Assembly: GCF_000499785.1 (NCBI RefSeq)
Contig: NZ_HG726022.1
Coordinates: 91,605-155,604, forward strand
Reading direction: 5' to 3'
Source of the DNA: Bacteroides neonati
GTDB lineage: Bacteria > Bacteroidota > Bacteroidia > Bacteroidales > Bacteroidaceae
DNA length: 64,000 nucleotides
Numbering within the stretch: position 1 is the stretch's first letter; each line of letters starts with the position of its first letter. A model generated the notes under the pieces. That model was not told the origin of the DNA and did not search any database. It worked only from the letters and a program-made list of their open reading frames with translations. The position numbers and the translations under genes were made by a program. Positions 46,444-55,923 of this stretch are shown one piece after another.

Positions 46444-49400
46444 TTATATTTTTTTTGTATTAAGCTTATTCTTACGATACACAAAATAGAAAATATGAGG
46501 CAACACAGAGAAAGAGAGCAACATACAGACAATGACTCCGCCCACAATCATAATAGCCAATGGCTTTTGAATTTCCGAACCCATATCGGTAGACAAGGCG
46601 GCAGGCAGCAGCCCCATCGACCCCATTAGCGCAATCATTAATACCGGCCTTATTCGCTGACGTACCGCTTCGTTTATAGCCTGATCAACATTTCGATATT
46701 TTTGCAATAAGTTTTTCATCAAGGATATTAGCAAAATACTGTCGATGGAAACAATACCAAAAAGAATGATAAAGCCTATTCCTGCAGATATGCCGAACGT
46801 GGTTCGGGTTAACCATAGCGATATGAACCCGCCGATAAAGGCAAAAGACATCGCACTGACGGCTATTAACGTGTCTTTAATATTGCCGAAATTCAGGTAG
46901 AGCAGAAACAGGATAAGCAACAGCACGGCAGGTACAATCATCTTCAGGCGGTTGGTTGCCCGCTGCTGGCTTTCGAATTCTCCTGCCCAAACCATTTTGT
47001 TTTCTGATTTCAATGTAACCTGTTCTTTCACTTTGCGCTGCGCCTCTTCGATGGTAGAGCCCAAATCTCTATCACGTATACTGAATCCGACACCTACATA
47101 TCGGCTACTGCCTTCGCGATAAATGAAGGCAGGGCCCGTATTAAATTTCAGATCGGCAATCTCTTTGAGCGGCACCTGCTTTCCATCCATCGTTGGAATC
47201 AGTATATTGCCTATCTTATCTTCGTTGTCACGGAACTTATTCTCAAAGCGCACCCTGACGTCAAACATTCGTTCGTTCTCATAAAAAGTAGTGGCGGCCT
47301 TTCCGCCGATAGCCATTTCGACCACCGCCTGAGCATCTGCCATTGATACTGCATAGTTTGCCATGCGCGATTCGTCGAGCTTGATCTGAAGTTCGGGTAC
47401 TCCTATGCTGCGAAACACATTCACATCTTCGACTCCTCTCACTCCGCCTATCACTTGGGCTGTCTGATCGGCCATCTCTTCGAGCTGCTTCAAATCGCTA
47501 CCGAATATTTTGACGACTAAGGCGCACTTCACACCTGCCACATATTCTTCAACATTATCCTGAATCGGTTGGCTAAATGCCAATACGATTCCGGGATAGA
47601 TACTTAGCGAATCTTGTATTTGTTTGATGAGGTCGTCTTTCGATATTTTACGTTTCCACTCTTGCTTCGGTTTGAGTTCGGTGTGTAGCTCAATATTGAA
47701 AAATCCGGTGGCATCCGTTCCGTCATTGGGTCTGCCTGTTTGTGTCAATATAAAATCTACCTCTTCGAATTGTTGCAGTTTTCGCTTCATCTCTTTCGTG
47801 ATCCGTACAGATTCGTCCAGATTGACGCTATTGGGCAAGGTGGCACGTACATAGATAGCCCCTTCATTCATACTTGGAATAAACTCTGTACCCCAGAATA
47901 TGAACCTTGCCGAACAAATTATAAGCAAAATGCCGAATACGATAATAGACTGTTTCCGGTAATGCGTACTGAAACGGTATAAGTTGTGCATAACGCGAAT
48001 AAGAAAACGGCTCACGGCATTCGTTTTCTCTTTGATGGGTTTTGTAATCAAAACCTTGCACATCACAGGTACATATACCAGCGACAATATCAATGACCCG
48101 AGCAAGGCGTAGCCAAGCGTAAAAGCAAGGGGAGAGAACATCTTACCTTCTACCTTCTGGAACGAGAAGATCGGGAAAAGCGCCACCACCAGAATGACCT
48201 GAGCAAAAAAGATATGGGTTGCAACACCGCCGGCACTTCGTCTAATCAGGCCTCCTTTGGATGAGGAAGAGAATCTGCTGCCTAATTTCTCGGACTGAGC
48301 GAGCATGGCCACAAATATAACCTCGACAATAACCAAGGTTCCTTCCAGAAGAAGTCCGAAGTCGAGCGCACCCATTGAAATAAGGTTGGCAGGTAATCCC
48401 TGAATCCGTAACATAACAACGGCAAAGAGGAACGACAAGGGGATGACAGTAGCGACTATCAAAGTAGTACGCCAGTTAAACAGGAAAAGGTAGACGATAA
48501 ATGCTACTAATAAAATGCCCTCAATCATATTTCGCACCACGGTATTGATGGTGGCCTGTACCAATTTCGTTCGATCCATAAATGACTCGATACGAACATC
48601 CTTCGGCAAGATGCGGTCATTCAGTTCAGCTATCTTTACCTTTAGGCTTTTAATCACCTCGTCAGGGTTCTGGCCACGCAGCATTATCACAATGCCCTGC
48701 ACCACATCGTCTTCGTCGTTCAATCCGACCTGTCCCAAGCGGGGTTTAGACGACATACTCACCGTAGCGACCTGCTTAACACGTACTGGAGAGCTGCCCT
48801 TAACCTCGATAAGTATATTCTCTATATCTTCCATACTTTCCAGCAGCCCCATTCCGCGCACCACATAAGCCTGACTGCCTTTTTGAATCACATCGCCGCC
48901 AACGTTAATATTACTGCCCGCCACTGCTTCATAAACCTGCAACGGAGTGATGTCATAGTTGGCGAGTTCGGAAGGCTTAACCTTAATCTCGTATATTTTC
49001 TCCTCTCCACCGAAAGTGGCTATGGTTGCAACACCGGGAACGGACAACAATTCGCGCTGTACCAACCACTCATTGATCGCTGAAACCTCACGAAGCGGCA
49101 AGTCGCTCCGCAGAACATACCTGAAAATCTCTCCGGTAGCGCCCGATGGCGGCTCTATGGAAAGTTCCACCCCCTCAGGCAGGTCGAGATCTTGCATACG
49201 GTTAGAGGCATACTGCTGGGCAAAAAAATCATCAACTCCGTCTTCGAAGAGAACCGTAATCACCGACAAACCAAACAACGACGTAGAGCGCACATCAGTT
49301 TTTCGAGGGATGGTATTGAGTTGCTGCATGATGGGCATCGTCACGAATTTTTCTACCTCCTCGGCACTTCGTCCCGACCATTGCGCAATAACCTTGACGC

Positions 49401-49545
49401 GGGTATTGGTAACATCCGGATATGCTTCTATCGGTGTATTCTTATAGCAAACTGCTCCGGCAACCAGTAGAACACTGGTCAGAAAGAGTACAAAAACGTG
49501 ATTCCTTAGCGCTAAGGCTATTATATTTTCGATAAATTTGTGCAT
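46444..49545 (-). CDS. Heavy-metal RND efflux pump (CusA/CzcA family)
   Basis: 1033 residues with twelve predicted helices and two large periplasmic loops, the full RND length. The start matches HME-RND pumps (NTPIEAYPDVTNTRVKVIAQ). The helix-4 charged motif reads DFGLLLEG with Asp395, Glu401 and, seven residues on, Glu408. CzcA-type pumps usually have Asp at the middle position, so specificity for Cu/Ag or Zn/Co cannot be settled. It starts 3 bases after the adaptor gene in a five-gene operon. Confidence 0.9.
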   Translation of the reverse strand: MHKFIENIIALALRNHVFVLFLTSVLLVAGAVCYKNTPIEAYPDVTNTRVKVIAQWSGRSAEEVEKFVTMPIMQQLNTIPRKTDVRSTSLFGLSVITVLFEDGVDDFFAQQYASNRMQDLDLPEGVELSIEPPSGATGEIFRYVLRSDLPLREVSAINEWLVQRELLSVPGVATIATFGGEEKIYEIKVKPSELANYDITPLQVYEAVAGSNINVGGDVIQKGSQAYVVRGMGLLESMEDIENILIEVKGSSPVRVKQVATVSMSSKPRLGQVGLNDEDDVVQGIVIMLRGQNPDEVIKSLKVKIAELNDRILPKDVRIESFMDRTKLVQATINTVVRNMIEGILLVAFIVYLFLFNWRTTLIVATVIPLSFLFAVVMLRIQGLPANLISMGALDFGLLLEGTLVIVEVIFVAMLAQSEKLGSRFSSSSKGGLIRRSAGGVATHIFFAQVILVVALFPIFSFQKVEGKMFSPLAFTLGYALLGSLILSLVYVPVMCKVLITKPIKEKTNAVSRFLIRVMHNLYRFSTHYRKQSIIVFGILLIICSARFIFWGTEFIPSMNEGAIYVRATLPNSVNLDESVRITKEMKRKLQQFEEVDFILTQTGRPNDGTDATGFFNIELHTELKPKQEWKRKISKDDLIKQIQDSLSIYPGIVLAFSQPIQDNVEEYVAGVKCALVVKIFGSDLKQLEEMADQTAQVIGGVRGVEDVNVFRSIGVPELQIKLDESRMANYAVSMADAQAVVEMAIGGKAATTFYENERMFDVRVRFENKFRDNEDKIGNILIPTMDGKQVPLKEIADLKFNTGPAFIYREGSSRYVGVGFSIRDRDLGSTIEEAQRKVKEQVTLKSENKMVWAGEFESQQRATNRLKMIVPAVLLLILFLLYLNFGNIKDTLIAVSAMSFAFIGGFISLWLTRTTFGISAGIGFIILFGIVSIDSILLISLMKNLLQKYRNVDQAINEAVRQRIRPVLMIALMGSMGLLPAALSTDMGSEIQKPLAIMIVGGVIVCMLLSFSVLPHIFYFVYRKNKLNTKKI

Positions 49546-49548
49546 GGC

Positions 49549-50631
49549 TTATTGGGCTTTCAGTTCAGAATAAATCAACAGTTGGTTTCTCACCACCACA
49601 TCTTCTCCCTCTTTCAATCCGGAGGCAATATAAGTGGTATTACTGTCTTGATTTTGTGGCACGATCTCCCTGATCTCAAAACGACTGTCTGTATGGCGGA
49701 CAATCACAAAATAGCGGTTCCGGTCAAAAATAACTGCGTCTGACGGAATACTGACCAGTTGGCCTTGCATCCGGCTTTTGAGCTGAATCATCACAGACAT
49801 CTCGGGTTTGAATTTCATCTCTTTGTTAGGCATGACAATACGTGCTTTGAGGGCTTTGTCCTCCGGATCAAACACCTGTGATACAGCGTTTACCTTGCCG
49901 ATAAAAGTCTCATTGGGATAAGACACTGAGGAAATATGGGCCTCCATGCCCTCTCTGACAAATTGCAGATTGCCGGCATATACATTGGCAATAACCCAGA
50001 CCGAACTAAGATCGGCAATGGTGAAAAGAGGATCACCATCTGCAGACAATGTGCTGCCCGATGAGCCGTTTTTCGCAATAACATACCCGCTCATGGCGGC
50101 TTTGACGGAGAAGACTCCGCTGCCCTTGCTTGTGCCGTAAACCGATATGTCGGCTCGCACCTTCGATAGTGCAGCCTCTGCCTGTCTCACTTTGCCCTGA
50201 GCTTCCAATAGCTCTCGCTCCGACAACATGGTATCGTTGAACATAGCCTGTGCGGATTTCAATTCGCGCTGTGCGATCTGTAACTCCGATTCCTGCGACA
50301 CCAGTTCCGCTTGCATCGAACTTAACTCTGTACTTCGTATATCGACCAAGGTTTGCCCCTTCGATACTCTCTCGCCTAAAGAGAAATAAGTACGTTCTAT
50401 CACTCCGCTAATCGAAGGGGTGTAGCTGATCGTTTTATCCGGATCGCCGGTTACTTTGCCCGCCAGAGTCAGCTCATTTTCAGCATTGCTCAATGTGGCT
50501 TTTATCGTCTTGACGTTTGCGAAAAATGGGTCGTTGATACTTCCTGCATCTTTGGATGCAGACTGACTGTCGGCAGAGCCGCAAGAGACGGCAAGGAAAG
50601 CCATCGCGGCTATTGAAAATATTCTCATCAT
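49549..50631 (-). CDS. RND periplasmic adaptor (CusB/CzcB family)
   Basis: 360 residues, lipoprotein (lipobox LAVSC). Order: barrel-sandwich half (GVIERTYFSLGERVSKGQTL), helical hairpin with heptads (about 100-165: LSSMQAELVSQESELQIAQ), second lipoyl half (SGYVIAKNGSSGSTL), beta-barrel and membrane-proximal domains. It links the pump to the outer-membrane channel. No Met-rich N-terminal metal site is obvious. Six bases separate it from the channel gene. Confidence 0.9.
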   Translation of the reverse strand: MMRIFSIAAMAFLAVSCGSADSQSASKDAGSINDPFFANVKTIKATLSNAENELTLAGKVTGDPDKTISYTPSISGVIERTYFSLGERVSKGQTLVDIRSTELSSMQAELVSQESELQIAQRELKSAQAMFNDTMLSERELLEAQGKVRQAEAALSKVRADISVYGTSKGSGVFSVKAAMSGYVIAKNGSSGSTLSADGDPLFTIADLSSVWVIANVYAGNLQFVREGMEAHISSVSYPNETFIGKVNAVSQVFDPEDKALKARIVMPNKEMKFKPEMSVMIQLKSRMQGQLVSIPSDAVIFDRNRYFVIVRHTDSRFEIREIVPQNQDSNTTYIASGLKEGEDVVVRNQLLIYSELKAQ

Positions 50632-50637
50632 GATTTA

Positions 50638-51939
50638 TTATTTTATTTTTGTTCCTACTGTGTATTGAAGCTCTTCGAACTGTACCGATACGTTTTTTTG
50701 TGCCGTCAGCCAAGTCTGTTTAGTGCTCTTATAAGTGTCTATAAAATCTATATATTCCAGCATACTAATGTTCTTGCCTATCAGATTATGGGCGTACACT
50801 TCGAGCATACTGTCCAACTCCCCGATCAGCGGGTTGTTGTCGATCTTTTTATAGAATCCGTAGGCGATGGCATAGTTGTGATACGCTTCGACCACCTCTT
50901 GCTGAACCAGATTTTGTTGCTTCTGAGCCTGATAGCTGCTTTGGCTGATACTCAGTTTCGCCGCTTTTATGTTTCCCTGATTCCGGTTAAAAAGTGGAAT
51001 ATCCATTCCCATACTGAAGCCGACAAAATCGTGCCATACACCTCCGCGGCGGTCATAATTCACGCCAAAGGTCACATCGGGCACACGCTGCGAATTTTCG
51101 TATTTCAACGACTTGCCGTAATACTCCGTTTGCAACTTCGACTTCGTAACATCCGGTCTGGCATTCATGGCCGATGTGGTGAGGTCTGCCAATACATAAT
51201 GTTCCGGATTAGGAATACGACGAGCGCCATCCAAAATTTCTATGACAACAAAAGGTTCGGCATTGAGCAATGCCTTTATGTTTTTCTGCTGACCGTTTAG
51301 CGCTGACTGTATCTCGTTCAGTTCGTTTTCGACCTCAAAGAATGCAGCTTGCAAACGTAGAAGTTCGTTTTTGGCAAGGTTGCCCTGTGCTACTTGTTTG
51401 GTGTAAGTGTCGATAAGCAGCGAAAGCGATTGAGACTGAGTCTCCAACACTTTTCGATAAGAGGAGAGGTATATCATCTCGCAAACAGATTTACGAAGCT
51501 CGGCTTTCAGTCCGCGCAACACGTCTTCGAATTGCGCCATTGCAATCTCTTTCGACACCTTCTCCATGCCAATAAGTTTACTCCTTTTGCCTGACAGGCT
51601 GACCAACTGGCTTAATTCGGCAGAAAATTGAGTGTTTCGGGCAAACGATCCGAAAAGGGGAGGTATTACTTCGCGCTCTCCTCCTCTTTGTGCGTTGGTG
51701 CTCCAAAGATTTACTCCGTCGATTTGCAGCGATGGGTTTTCCCACAATCTTGCCTGAGCAATCGCTGCATCAGCAATCGACACATTCATTTTCTCGGCAA
51801 TCAAGTCAAGATTTTGCTTGATGAATATCGCCTCAATCTGTTCGGGCGTCAGTTCTAGTACATTTTGTTGCCGCTGAGCATAGACTTTTGACAGCAACAA
51901 AATAGTCGTAAAAAATAAAAGATATCTTCTTGTCATCAT
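50638..51939 (-). CDS. TolC-type outer-membrane channel of the RND operon
   Basis: 433 residues with a signal peptide ending KVYAQ and two halves of the outer-membrane efflux domain with long coiled helices (AEKMNVSIADAAIAQARLWE; NQGNIKAAKLSISQSSYQAQ). CusC/CzcC-like. First gene of the operon, with its own promoter just upstream. Confidence 0.9.
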   Translation of the reverse strand: MMTRRYLLFFTTILLLSKVYAQRQQNVLELTPEQIEAIFIKQNLDLIAEKMNVSIADAAIAQARLWENPSLQIDGVNLWSTNAQRGGEREVIPPLFGSFARNTQFSAELSQLVSLSGKRSKLIGMEKVSKEIAMAQFEDVLRGLKAELRKSVCEMIYLSSYRKVLETQSQSLSLLIDTYTKQVAQGNLAKNELLRLQAAFFEVENELNEIQSALNGQQKNIKALLNAEPFVVIEILDGARRIPNPEHYVLADLTTSAMNARPDVTKSKLQTEYYGKSLKYENSQRVPDVTFGVNYDRRGGVWHDFVGFSMGMDIPLFNRNQGNIKAAKLSISQSSYQAQKQQNLVQQEVVEAYHNYAIAYGFYKKIDNNPLIGELDSMLEVYAHNLIGKNISMLEYIDFIDTYKSTKQTWLTAQKNVSVQFEELQYTVGTKIK

Positions 51940-51955
51940 AAAAATAATTTTGATG

Positions 51956-51963
51956 CAAAGGTA
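51956..51963 (-). promoter_or_regulatory. -7 element of the RND efflux operon
   Basis: TACCTTTG on the minus strand, 16 bases upstream of the channel gene start. The leader would be very short. The -33 is weak, which fits a promoter that needs an activator such as the operon's own regulator. Confidence 0.5.
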
Positions 51964-52254
51964 TGTTGCTAGGATTAAAGGAGTTTTGAAACTAAATTAG
52001 ATGTTAATTAAGAGTTCATTAGAATTAGATTAGAAAAAGTTGGCGGACTTCCTTGGCCATGTTTACAGTTTGCTTTGCATACTACTGATCTTTTTGAAGT
52101 GCAAACAACACATTTTTTCCGAAATGGATAAAATAACAGTAACTCTCTCACGGAAATACGATTATTTGCTTCTATTTTCATCCTTTGGATCGTCCTTTGG
52201 AAATAAAATATTAATTTGGTGAGATCGGACAACGTCCATACATAACAAAACGAG

Positions 52255-52262
52255 TAACTTTG
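52255..52262 (+). promoter_or_regulatory. -7 element of the AraC-type gene
   Basis: TAACTTTG lies 18 bases before the ATG at 52281 and overlaps an earlier in-frame ATG at 52260, which supports the later start. Confidence 0.5.
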
Positions 52263-52280
52263 TTGCCAATAACAGCATTT

Positions 52281-53123
52281 ATGAGAGATAGTACAGAAAA
52301 TATATATCAACAAAAGGTGAATCAGGTCATTGATTATATCAGTGCCAATCTGCATCTGCCGTTGCAGTTGGATGTTATTGCTGATGAGATCAATGTATCT
52401 CAAAGGCAATTGCTTCGTATCATGCGTTTCGCGTTGAATGAATCGCTGTATGCCTACATAGCAAGGCAACGTGTTGAACGGGCCGTACTATACATGCAAA
52501 CAGAAGAAATGAGTCTGGCTAAACTGGCTGAAATGGTTGGGTATGCTAATGCGCAATCTTTCTCAAAGGCATTTAAAAAGCAGTTTGGAATATCCCCTAA
52601 GGCATACAAAGATGAACTACATTCCCGATTAGAGGGCTATGTACAAAGCAGTGGCAATAGCAATAGTCTTCCTTCTGAAGTATGCCATTTTGAAGGACTG
52701 GAGTTAGTCTATATTCGTATATGGGGTAAGTATGGTGAAGCAGAACCGTACGAAACGGCATGGAACAAACTCATGCGATTTCTGAAAGATAATCGAGCTC
52801 TAATACCTGAAACCCGTTTTATCGGATTGAGCTTTGACAACCCCAACGTGACTAACTATAACCAATGTCGGTTTTACGCCTGTGCCTCGGTGCAGAAAAA
52901 GATGATTCCAACCGGAGAGTTTGGAACCATTCGGTTGCAGCAAGGCAAGTATGCCGTTTATACTTTAAGAGGGAGTTGTTCAGGATTGCAAGAGCTGTAT
53001 AATAATATCAGTATAAATTTTGAATATACAATTCGGCACGGAATGGCTTTTGAGGAGTATATCTATTACTCAAAAGAAAATAGCGAAAAAGATAGAACAA
53101 ACATTTATATACCCATTAAATAG
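52281..53123 (+). CDS. AraC-family regulator with GyrI-like effector domain
   Basis: 280 residues. The two AraC-type HTH motifs come first (about 8-105: ISANLHLPLQLDVIADEINV, MSLAKLAEMVGYANAQSFSK). A GyrI/SOUL-like effector-binding domain follows (about 125-280: LELVYIRIWGKYGEAEPYE, TGEFGTIRLQQGKYAVYTLR). This order is known from Rob/SoxS-like drug or stress sensors. It lies next to the downstream GNAT gene, a possible regulon member. Confidence 0.85.
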   Translation: MRDSTENIYQQKVNQVIDYISANLHLPLQLDVIADEINVSQRQLLRIMRFALNESLYAYIARQRVERAVLYMQTEEMSLAKLAEMVGYANAQSFSKAFKKQFGISPKAYKDELHSRLEGYVQSSGNSNSLPSEVCHFEGLELVYIRIWGKYGEAEPYETAWNKLMRFLKDNRALIPETRFIGLSFDNPNVTNYNQCRFYACASVQKKMIPTGEFGTIRLQQGKYAVYTLRGSCSGLQELYNNISINFEYTIRHGMAFEEYIYYSKENSEKDRTNIYIPIK

Positions 53124-53130
53124 AGCTTTT

Positions 53131-53922
53131 ATGGAGATAAAATACATTACACTCACAAAAGAGAATATAGATACAGAGCATATTTGCTGCGCCTTTTCCG
53201 ACAAAAAATGCTCGGAAGGCTATGAGATGAAAAAAGCGTGGCTGAAAAATGAATTTAATAATGGCTATGTATTCAGACGCTTGGATGCACGGGCAAAGGT
53301 CTTTATTGAATATGTTCCTGCCGAAAAGGGATGGGTTCCTGTTGATGCACCGAATTATTTGATGATAAACTGCTTTTGGGTATCGGGACAGTATAAGGGA
53401 AACGGGCACGCTAAAGCCTTACTTCAATCTGCTATCGACGACGCAAAGGCACAAGGTAAAAACGGTTTGGTAACGGTGGTTGGAACGAAGAAATTTCACT
53501 ATATGAGTGATACCAAATGGCTATTAAGTCAAGGATTTGAAAGCATAGAAAACTTACCGAATGGATTTTCATTATTGGTGTTAAAGACAGATGCTACCGC
53601 TTTAAATCCTTCTTTCAAAGAGTGCGTAAAGAGTGGAGAATGTAAGCAAAAAGAGGGCTTGGTCGTTTACTATACCAATCGCTGTCCATTTACCGACTAT
53701 TATGTGAACGGCTCTCTATGGGTGTTGGCACAGGAGAAAAATATTCCTTTAACGATTATAAAATTAGAAACAATGGAACAGGCACAAGCCGCACCAACTC
53801 CAGCCACGATATTTTCTGTTTTTTATAATGGGAAATTCCTAACAACGGATATAAGTATCTGTACAGAATCAAAATTTACTAAGTTATTGAAAATGGAGTT
53901 AGAATCTTTTGTGCAAAGATAA
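53131..53922 (+). CDS. GNAT N-acetyltransferase with YoaP domain
   Basis: 263 residues from the ATG at 53131, 7 bases after the AraC stop; an upstream start would overlap that gene by over 100 bases. The GNAT fold has VSGQYKGNGHAKALLQSAID (acetyl-CoA loop, about 85-105). The C-terminal YoaP-like part contains VVYYTNRCPFTDYYV, a thioredoxin-like segment with only one Cys. Co-transcribed with the regulator. The acceptor substrate is unknown. Confidence 0.85.
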   Translation: MEIKYITLTKENIDTEHICCAFSDKKCSEGYEMKKAWLKNEFNNGYVFRRLDARAKVFIEYVPAEKGWVPVDAPNYLMINCFWVSGQYKGNGHAKALLQSAIDDAKAQGKNGLVTVVGTKKFHYMSDTKWLLSQGFESIENLPNGFSLLVLKTDATALNPSFKECVKSGECKQKEGLVVYYTNRCPFTDYYVNGSLWVLAQEKNIPLTIIKLETMEQAQAAPTPATIFSVFYNGKFLTTDISICTESKFTKLLKMELESFVQR

Positions 53923-53941
53923 TATAACAGAGAAAAATATC

Positions 53942-54062
53942 TAAGCGAAGTATTGAAGCAGCAAGCTGTTTCAATACTGTTTCCAGTGCTACCGCAAGTG
54001 CGAATGGAAATAATACTCTTCCCTCAATGTACGAAGTAGACTACGATTACTTACAAGAATAG
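53942..54062 (+). pseudogene. Truncated coding remnant at the prophage border
   Basis: A frame without start codon translates as TASANGNNTLPSMYEVDYDY and stops at 54060-54062. Codon use looks coding. It may be the 3' end of a gene cut by the prophage or by earlier rearrangement. No family recognised. Confidence 0.35.
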
Positions 54063-54186
54063 AGACCGAGCGTATTAGCAGAGCTTGTTTTCAATCTCAA
54101 AAGAAAAAGACCATAGATTGTATCCACTTATATCGATTCAAATCCTGCATAAAAAAACAATATAAGAGCGATGGGTTATAAATAAA

Positions 54187-54216
54187 TAAGGGAAACCTTT
54201 CCAGATTTCCCTTATA
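54187..54216 (-). terminator. Hairpin downstream of the leftward prophage genes
   Basis: Ten-base arms (54187-54196 and 54207-54216) around a 10-base loop. On the minus strand it is followed by T-rich TTATTTAT, consistent with ending the leftward operon. Confidence 0.6.
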
Positions 54217-54290
54217 ATAAAAAAAGTACACCCTCAGGGAGTTCTGATTTATCCTGAAAATCAATCTCTTATATTGCTATTTATTCAATT

Positions 54291-54404
54291 GTATCGCGTT
54301 TTGTATCGCATATCTAGTTTATAAATTAATATATTTATATTTTCAAAATCTTATTTTATTGTTGCGATACGCTAATGTGTGATACATTTTCTGATGTGTA
54401 TCGC
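54291..54404. repeat. Cluster of GTATCGC motifs
   Basis: GTATCGC at 54291-54297, 54303-54309 and 54398-54404, and its complement GCGATAC at 54364-54370. A degenerate copy lies near 54380. Could be binding sites for the integrase or an end-recognition protein. Confidence 0.5.
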
Positions 54405-54483
54405 GCATGCCTAAAGCGCACTTATTCTATATGTTATCTAATTGAATACATACGCAAATACTGCGCAGTCTACCATTATGTTC

Positions 54484-54759
54484 CTATGTTAATAGGCTAT
54501 TGATTACATTCAGAATTACACAAATCATAATAGCAGCAAACACTACCCAAGTTTGCCACGTAATTTTTTGTGATTTACTTTTCTCGGAAAATTCTTTCTT
54601 AGTAATTTTCGCTTCATTGTTATTTTCTTCTTTATAAACCGCTTTGACCGCAATATTTCGTATTTCCCTAATATCAGAGGCTATATCGAAAAACTTTATA
54701 ATCATTACTATTTGTATAATGCCAACTGCGATTAAGGCAAAAATAAGAACTGATTCCAT
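54484..54759 (-). CDS. Small two-helix membrane protein (prophage)
   Basis: 91 residues with a hydrophobic helix at each end (residues about 3-24 and 68-90) and a charged Lys/Glu-rich middle. No family recognised. Last gene of the leftward prophage group; possibly a lysogenic cargo gene acting at the inner membrane. Confidence 0.6.
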   Translation of the reverse strand: MESVLIFALIAVGIIQIVMIIKFFDIASDIREIRNIAVKAVYKEENNNEAKITKKEFSEKSKSQKITWQTWVVFAAIMICVILNVINSLLT

Positions 54760-54824
54760 TGTATGATGTTTTAATTTGTTATATTCTAACCGTTTCTTTT
54801 ACCGCATACATTCCATAGGAGTGA

Positions 54825-55448
54825 TTATGGTTGAGACTTTTCTATACTAAAATCATAAATCGGCATTCCGATCGTTTCGCTACTAAGCTCTTCTCCCTGA
54901 TACACAAATCCATATTCTCCAGTTGTGAGAGGGTGTTCGGTCGTAACCAAAAATGATTTGCTGTCAATTGGAATTATTGTGCATGGTATTATGTCTGTCG
55001 GATAAACCCTATACCTTACTCCAGATAAAAGCTTTTCCTTTTCAATTCTTAATGCTCTTTTCTCTTTTGATTGAAATAGTCTGGCAAGAACAAACTTTTG
55101 TGGGTTGTCTGCATATACAAATGACTTATTTTTTAGCATAAGCTTAAAATCGGATGGAGTCATTTTATGGTCACTATTGGGGTCTACAAAGAAAAACAGA
55201 AAGTCTACAGCCCCTCTGAATCTATTGTGTTCTGAATACGGCTTATCGATATATAATACCGCGCTTGGCCTCTCAAATGCAAGAACTGAGAAATCTGCTT
55301 TCGCATCGCAAACAATAGACGGTGTAACTCTTTGCAGTACCTTTGTTTTATCGCGCATATACAATCCGAGCTGCAATGAATCGCTATTGTTTTGCGCATT
55401 AACAGATGTAAATGCAATTAGGAGATATAGTGCTATTGTTATTCTCAT
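54825..55448 (-). CDS. Secreted hypothetical protein (prophage cargo)
   Basis: 207 residues with a signal peptide ending TSVNAQ. The mature part is beta-rich (FSVLAFERPSAVLYIDKPYS, GFVYQGEELSSE) without known motifs. Lies 14 bases downstream of the leftward lipoprotein gene, so the two are likely co-transcribed. Confidence 0.6.
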   Translation of the reverse strand: MRITIALYLLIAFTSVNAQNNSDSLQLGLYMRDKTKVLQRVTPSIVCDAKADFSVLAFERPSAVLYIDKPYSEHNRFRGAVDFLFFFVDPNSDHKMTPSDFKLMLKNKSFVYADNPQKFVLARLFQSKEKRALRIEKEKLLSGVRYRVYPTDIIPCTIIPIDSKSFLVTTEHPLTTGEYGFVYQGEELSSETIGMPIYDFSIEKSQP

Positions 55449-55462
55449 TTTCAGTATGTATG

Positions 55463-55906
55463 TTATCGGTTTTTTCTTTTGATGACCACTCCTGTTAATT
55501 TGAGACCTAATCCATTCTGTGCTGTTGGTGGTATTTCAATTATAGAAAAACTAATAATACCATCACCACCTATGCTTTTTGCTTTATCGCACATTTCATT
55601 ACACATGTTTGTGTAATCCACTTTTATATATGTTTCTTCGTATTTTTTTTCAGAATAAGGGTCTTGTATTTTAGATTCCACCTCTTTACCTCTTTTGTAT
55701 CCAGATAACTCCGTTATAAAAACGCGTCCTATCGTCTCATAATCAAACGGTGCATTATTTGACTCTGTAACGAATATTCCGTTTTTGTTGAATATGGAAT
55801 AATCCAAGAAGTTGGTACTTTTATAATGTCGCTGTGTTGTACCGCAAGAAGATAGTAGAATAACGATAAAAAGAGACTTGAAAATAAAAGAAGAAATATG
55901 TTTCAT
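55463..55906 (-). CDS. Lipoprotein, RcsF/YbjQ-like (prophage cargo)
   Basis: 147 residues with lipobox LLSSC. The C-terminal part reads MCDKAKSIGGDGIISFSIIE followed by GVVIKR, similar to the alpha/beta core of YbjQ/RcsF-type envelope proteins. The resemblance is by eye only. First of the leftward genes below the repressor; possibly expressed in the lysogen. Confidence 0.55.
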   Translation of the reverse strand: MKHISSFIFKSLFIVILLSSCGTTQRHYKSTNFLDYSIFNKNGIFVTESNNAPFDYETIGRVFITELSGYKRGKEVESKIQDPYSEKKYEETYIKVDYTNMCNEMCDKAKSIGGDGIISFSIIEIPPTAQNGLGLKLTGVVIKRKNR

Positions 55907-55923
55907 TGGTGCATGTTTTAAGT

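Larger units (their letters stand above)
54063..54483. other. A/T-rich region holding the likely left prophage end
   Basis: No gene seen. It contains a minus-strand terminator hairpin (54187-54216) and a cluster of GTATCGC motifs (54291-54404). The exact attachment site could not be fixed. Confidence 0.45.

Noticed and set aside
46413..46547. 45-residue N-terminal extension of the response regulator
   Set aside because: It overlaps the pump gene, and the receiver domain begins exactly at the later ATG (46412).
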